A stretch of DNA of 64,000 nt from Curtobacterium sp. ER1/6 (lineage in GTDB: Bacteria > Actinomycetota > Actinomycetes > Actinomycetales > Microbacteriaceae): positions 1-64,000 of the forward strand of contig NZ_MJAK01000005.1 of assembly GCF_001742745.1 (NCBI RefSeq). The letters are read 5' to 3'. The notes under the pieces were generated by a model. That model had not been told where the DNA came from. It saw only the letters and a program-made list of their open reading frames with translations, and ran no database searches. Both the position numbers and the translations under genes were made by a program. Of the stretch, positions 62,426 to 64,000 are shown in pieces (positions within the stretch are counted from its first letter, which is position 1; each line of letters starts with the position of its first letter).

Positions 62426-63286
62426 TCAGGACCGCCGCGCCCGCCCGAGCACCACGATCCCCACCAGCACCCCGAGCACCGCCCCCGAGGTGTTCGCCAG
62501 CACGTCGTCCACCGACGCGAACCGCGCGGGCAGGAACAGCGCCTGCACCGTCTCGATCGCGCAGCTCGCCACGAAGCCGCCGAGCATGCCGACCCACCAC
62601 GCCCGCGCCCCGAAGAGCAGCAGCACGAAGAACCCGAACGGCACGAAGAAGAGCACGTTCGCCGTGAACTCCACTGCGTCGTACCCGAGCCACCCCGGCG
62701 CTCCGAGGCGCTGCCCGGCCGCGATGGCCCGCACCAGCGTCGGGTACGCGCCGCCGTCGACGGGCGATCCGGCCGTCGCGACCAGGACCACCACCAGGCC
62801 GTAGGCGGCCGCCAGCGTCCACGCCACCCGCCGAGTTTGTCCCGAAGCATGAGCCGCTCGTGCACGGGCGTGCCAGGCCGCGTCCGCCAGCGCGCCGATG
62901 CCCACCCCGACGAGCCCCGCGAGCGCCACCGAGCGGAACCGGTCGCCCGGGTACGCCGCGGGCAGGGCCGCGGCCACCGCGAGCAGGAGGGCGATGACAC
63001 CGCTCGCGACGGCACGACGTCGGATCGCATCCGGACGGGACGCACGGGACGCTCCCGCCAGCAGCACCGGCAGCAGGGCGGTCCCCACCGTCACCCCCAT
63101 CGCCAGCACGAACCCGTCACCCAGCGCGAGCGTGCCGTGCCCGAGCGCGCGCAGCGCGCCCACCCCGGCCACCACGCCGGAACGCAGCCGGTCCGCGAGG
63201 CCGGGCACCAGGAGCACCGCGACCACGAGCACGACCGCGACGGACAGCACGATCCGCACGATCGCGGTCCTGGTCGCGGTGGTCAC
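62426..63286 (-). CDS. VanZ-family membrane protein
   Basis: A 286-residue protein with about eight helices; the C-terminal VanZ domain has AVEFTANVLFFVPFGFFVLLL, VASCAIETVQALFLPARFASVDDVLANTSGAVLG. VanZ proteins change susceptibility to glycopeptides such as teicoplanin in some bacteria; in most the role is unknown. GTG 63286 lies 8 nt after TAGCGT; the open frame extends to 63679 but crosses a motif-rich control region. Confidence 0.85.
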   Translation of the reverse strand: MTTATRTAIVRIVLSVAVVLVVAVLLVPGLADRLRSGVVAGVGALRALGHGTLALGDGFVLAMGVTVGTALLPVLLAGASRASRPDAIRRRAVASGVIALLLAVAAALPAAYPGDRFRSVALAGLVGVGIGALADAAWHARARAAHASGQTRRVAWTLAAAYGLVVVLVATAGSPVDGGAYPTLVRAIAAGQRLGAPGWLGYDAVEFTANVLFFVPFGFFVLLLFGARAWWVGMLGGFVASCAIETVQALFLPARFASVDDVLANTSGAVLGVLVGIVVLGRARRS

Positions 63287-63294
63287 GGGAACCG

Positions 63295-63300
63295 ACGCTA
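63295..63300 (-). promoter_or_regulatory. -10 box TAGCGT of the VanZ gene
   Basis: TAGCGT, eight bases, GTG at 63286. Confidence 0.4.
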
Positions 63301-63377
63301 GCGGGGCGCGCCTCCCGGCCGGGGGAGGGTGCCGGAGTGCCCGCAGGACGCGACGAACCAGTTCATCCACGAAACGA

Positions 63378-63537
63378 GTACCCCGTTCGTACCCCTGTAC
63401 CCCGTTCTGGAGTCGCGTACCCCCGGGTTTCCGGGGGTGTACCCCGATCCGTATGCACGGAAACCGTGAATCGACGGGCATCGGTGGCGCGGTCGGGGGA
63501 CGCTCTCGTAGATTCGTCTCGTCAGCAGCTGTACCCC
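63378..63537 (+). promoter_or_regulatory. Cluster of six GTACCCC motifs
   Basis: GTACCCC starts at 63378, 63389, 63397, 63417, 63439 and 63531. Copies at 63417 and 63439 sit around a hairpin (CCCCCGG-GTTT-CCGGGGG). TAGATT at 63509-63514 is the likely -10 box of the next gene. Confidence 0.6.
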
Positions 63538-63557
63538 GGATCGCGAAGGAGAGCGAC

Positions 63558-63884
63558 ATGAGCACCACGGTCACCACCGACACCCGCGAGGTCACCCTCG
63601 ACACCGAGACGGTCGACGTCATCGCGATCCTCGAGGCAGAAGCCGAGCAGTCCGGCCGCGCAGCACGTGCCAAGACCACGTGGACGCAGGAGGACGACGG
63701 CGAGTGGATCGCGAACTACGGCGGCTACTTCGGCGGCAGCGTCGACAAGCGCGACGGCCGCTACGTCGCCTCCGACACCTTCGGCCTCGTGGTCGGCGAC
63801 TTCGCCACCCTCGAGGAGGCCCAGGCCAAGCTCTCGGACCAGCTCCACGTGATGCTGCCGTCCGTCATCCGTCCGGTCGCGTAG
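63558..63884 (+). CDS. 108-residue protein, unknown
   Basis: An acidic N-terminal half (TREVTLDTETVDVIAILEAEAEQ) leads to a compact WTQEDDGEWIANYGGYFGGS / RDGRYVASDTFGLVVGDF / TLEEAQAKL module that looks like one small beta-beta-alpha domain. No signal, membrane segment or known family is recognised. AAGGAGA precedes the ATG at 63558. The upstream GTACCCC cluster suggests it is tightly controlled. A further gene begins 107 bp downstream. Confidence 0.75.
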   Translation: MSTTVTTDTREVTLDTETVDVIAILEAEAEQSGRAARAKTTWTQEDDGEWIANYGGYFGGSVDKRDGRYVASDTFGLVVGDFATLEEAQAKLSDQLHVMLPSVIRPVA

Positions 63885-63991
63885 TGCCCGACGACCATCC
63901 CGGCCGCACGGCCACCAGCACTGCCCGCACCACCAGAACCGCAGGCACCACCAGCACCGCCGAGTACCAGAGCAGCACGAGGAGCAACACC

Positions 63992-64000
63992 ATGAGCAGC
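63992..64000 (+). CDS. Start of a further gene (partial)
   Basis: ATG AGC AGC at the window edge follows a GAGGAGCAA ribosome site. The same frame is open back to a GTG at 63884, but that stretch is Thr/Ala-rich and unlike a protein start. Nothing more can be said of the product. Confidence 0.5.

Overview
The window is high-GC DNA (visibly about 70% G+C) with dense, often overlapping genes. It contains GTG and TTG starts, a class-E-like sortase signal, a MntR/DtxR regulator and many promoters placed directly against start codons. This points to an actinobacterium, most likely Microbacteriaceae and Curtobacterium-like; the genus is inference. No rRNA or tRNA genes, insertion sequences, phage genes or CRISPR arrays were seen.

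Region 1 (1-16.9 kb) is housekeeping chromosome: the end of fruK and a fused fructose PTS permease, DedA, a membrane Ser/Thr kinase, trpF, a phosphomannomutase-like HAD protein, a nitroreductase, an AEC carrier, xthA, an M23 peptidase, a large membrane protein, pyrE overlapping a septum-formation-domain protein, an aldo/keto reductase and a HEAT-repeat protein. Region 2 (17-20.5 kb) is a manganese island. A yybP-ykoY-type riboswitch precedes a CaCA cation exchanger, followed by a convergent MntR-like repressor and a divergent CPBP protease. The mntR 5' end carries an exact 62-bp tandem repeat that makes two 20-codon minicistrons coupled to mntR. Region 3 (20.6-36.7 kb) holds secreted and surface enzymes (PAP2 phosphatase, subtilase, L,D-transpeptidase, Ig-repeat protein), regulators (two TetR, one LacI), a TrmH methylase and a TetR / degenerate ABC ATPase / YhgE-Pip operon.

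Region 4 (36.9-41.7 kb) has purA overlapping a low-molecular-weight tyrosine phosphatase, a NERD protein, a membrane protein and a second CPBP protein. Region 5 (41.8-62.2 kb) is an exopolysaccharide locus. It starts with a Wzc-type tyrosine kinase, an Asp-box membrane protein and a priming sugar transferase on the plus strand. A seven-gene block of clearly lower G+C on the minus strand follows (glycosyltransferases, Wzx, Wzy, SGNH esterase, acetyltransferase). A plus-strand glycosyltransferase-gmd-fcl operon for GDP-L-fucose comes next, then a second flippase and glycosyltransferase, a DUF4012 protein and a sortase-anchored surface protein. The low-GC block looks like a replaceable serotype cassette. 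The end of the window has a small membrane peptide, a VanZ protein and an unknown 108-residue protein behind a cluster of GTACCCC motifs.

Two sequence habits run through the window. Near-perfect 48-bp palindromes with a shared GACGGACGGGAGGC arm follow several stop codons and act as likely terminators. Many genes have a TANNNT-like -10 box 6-8 nt before the start codon, implying leaderless mRNAs.
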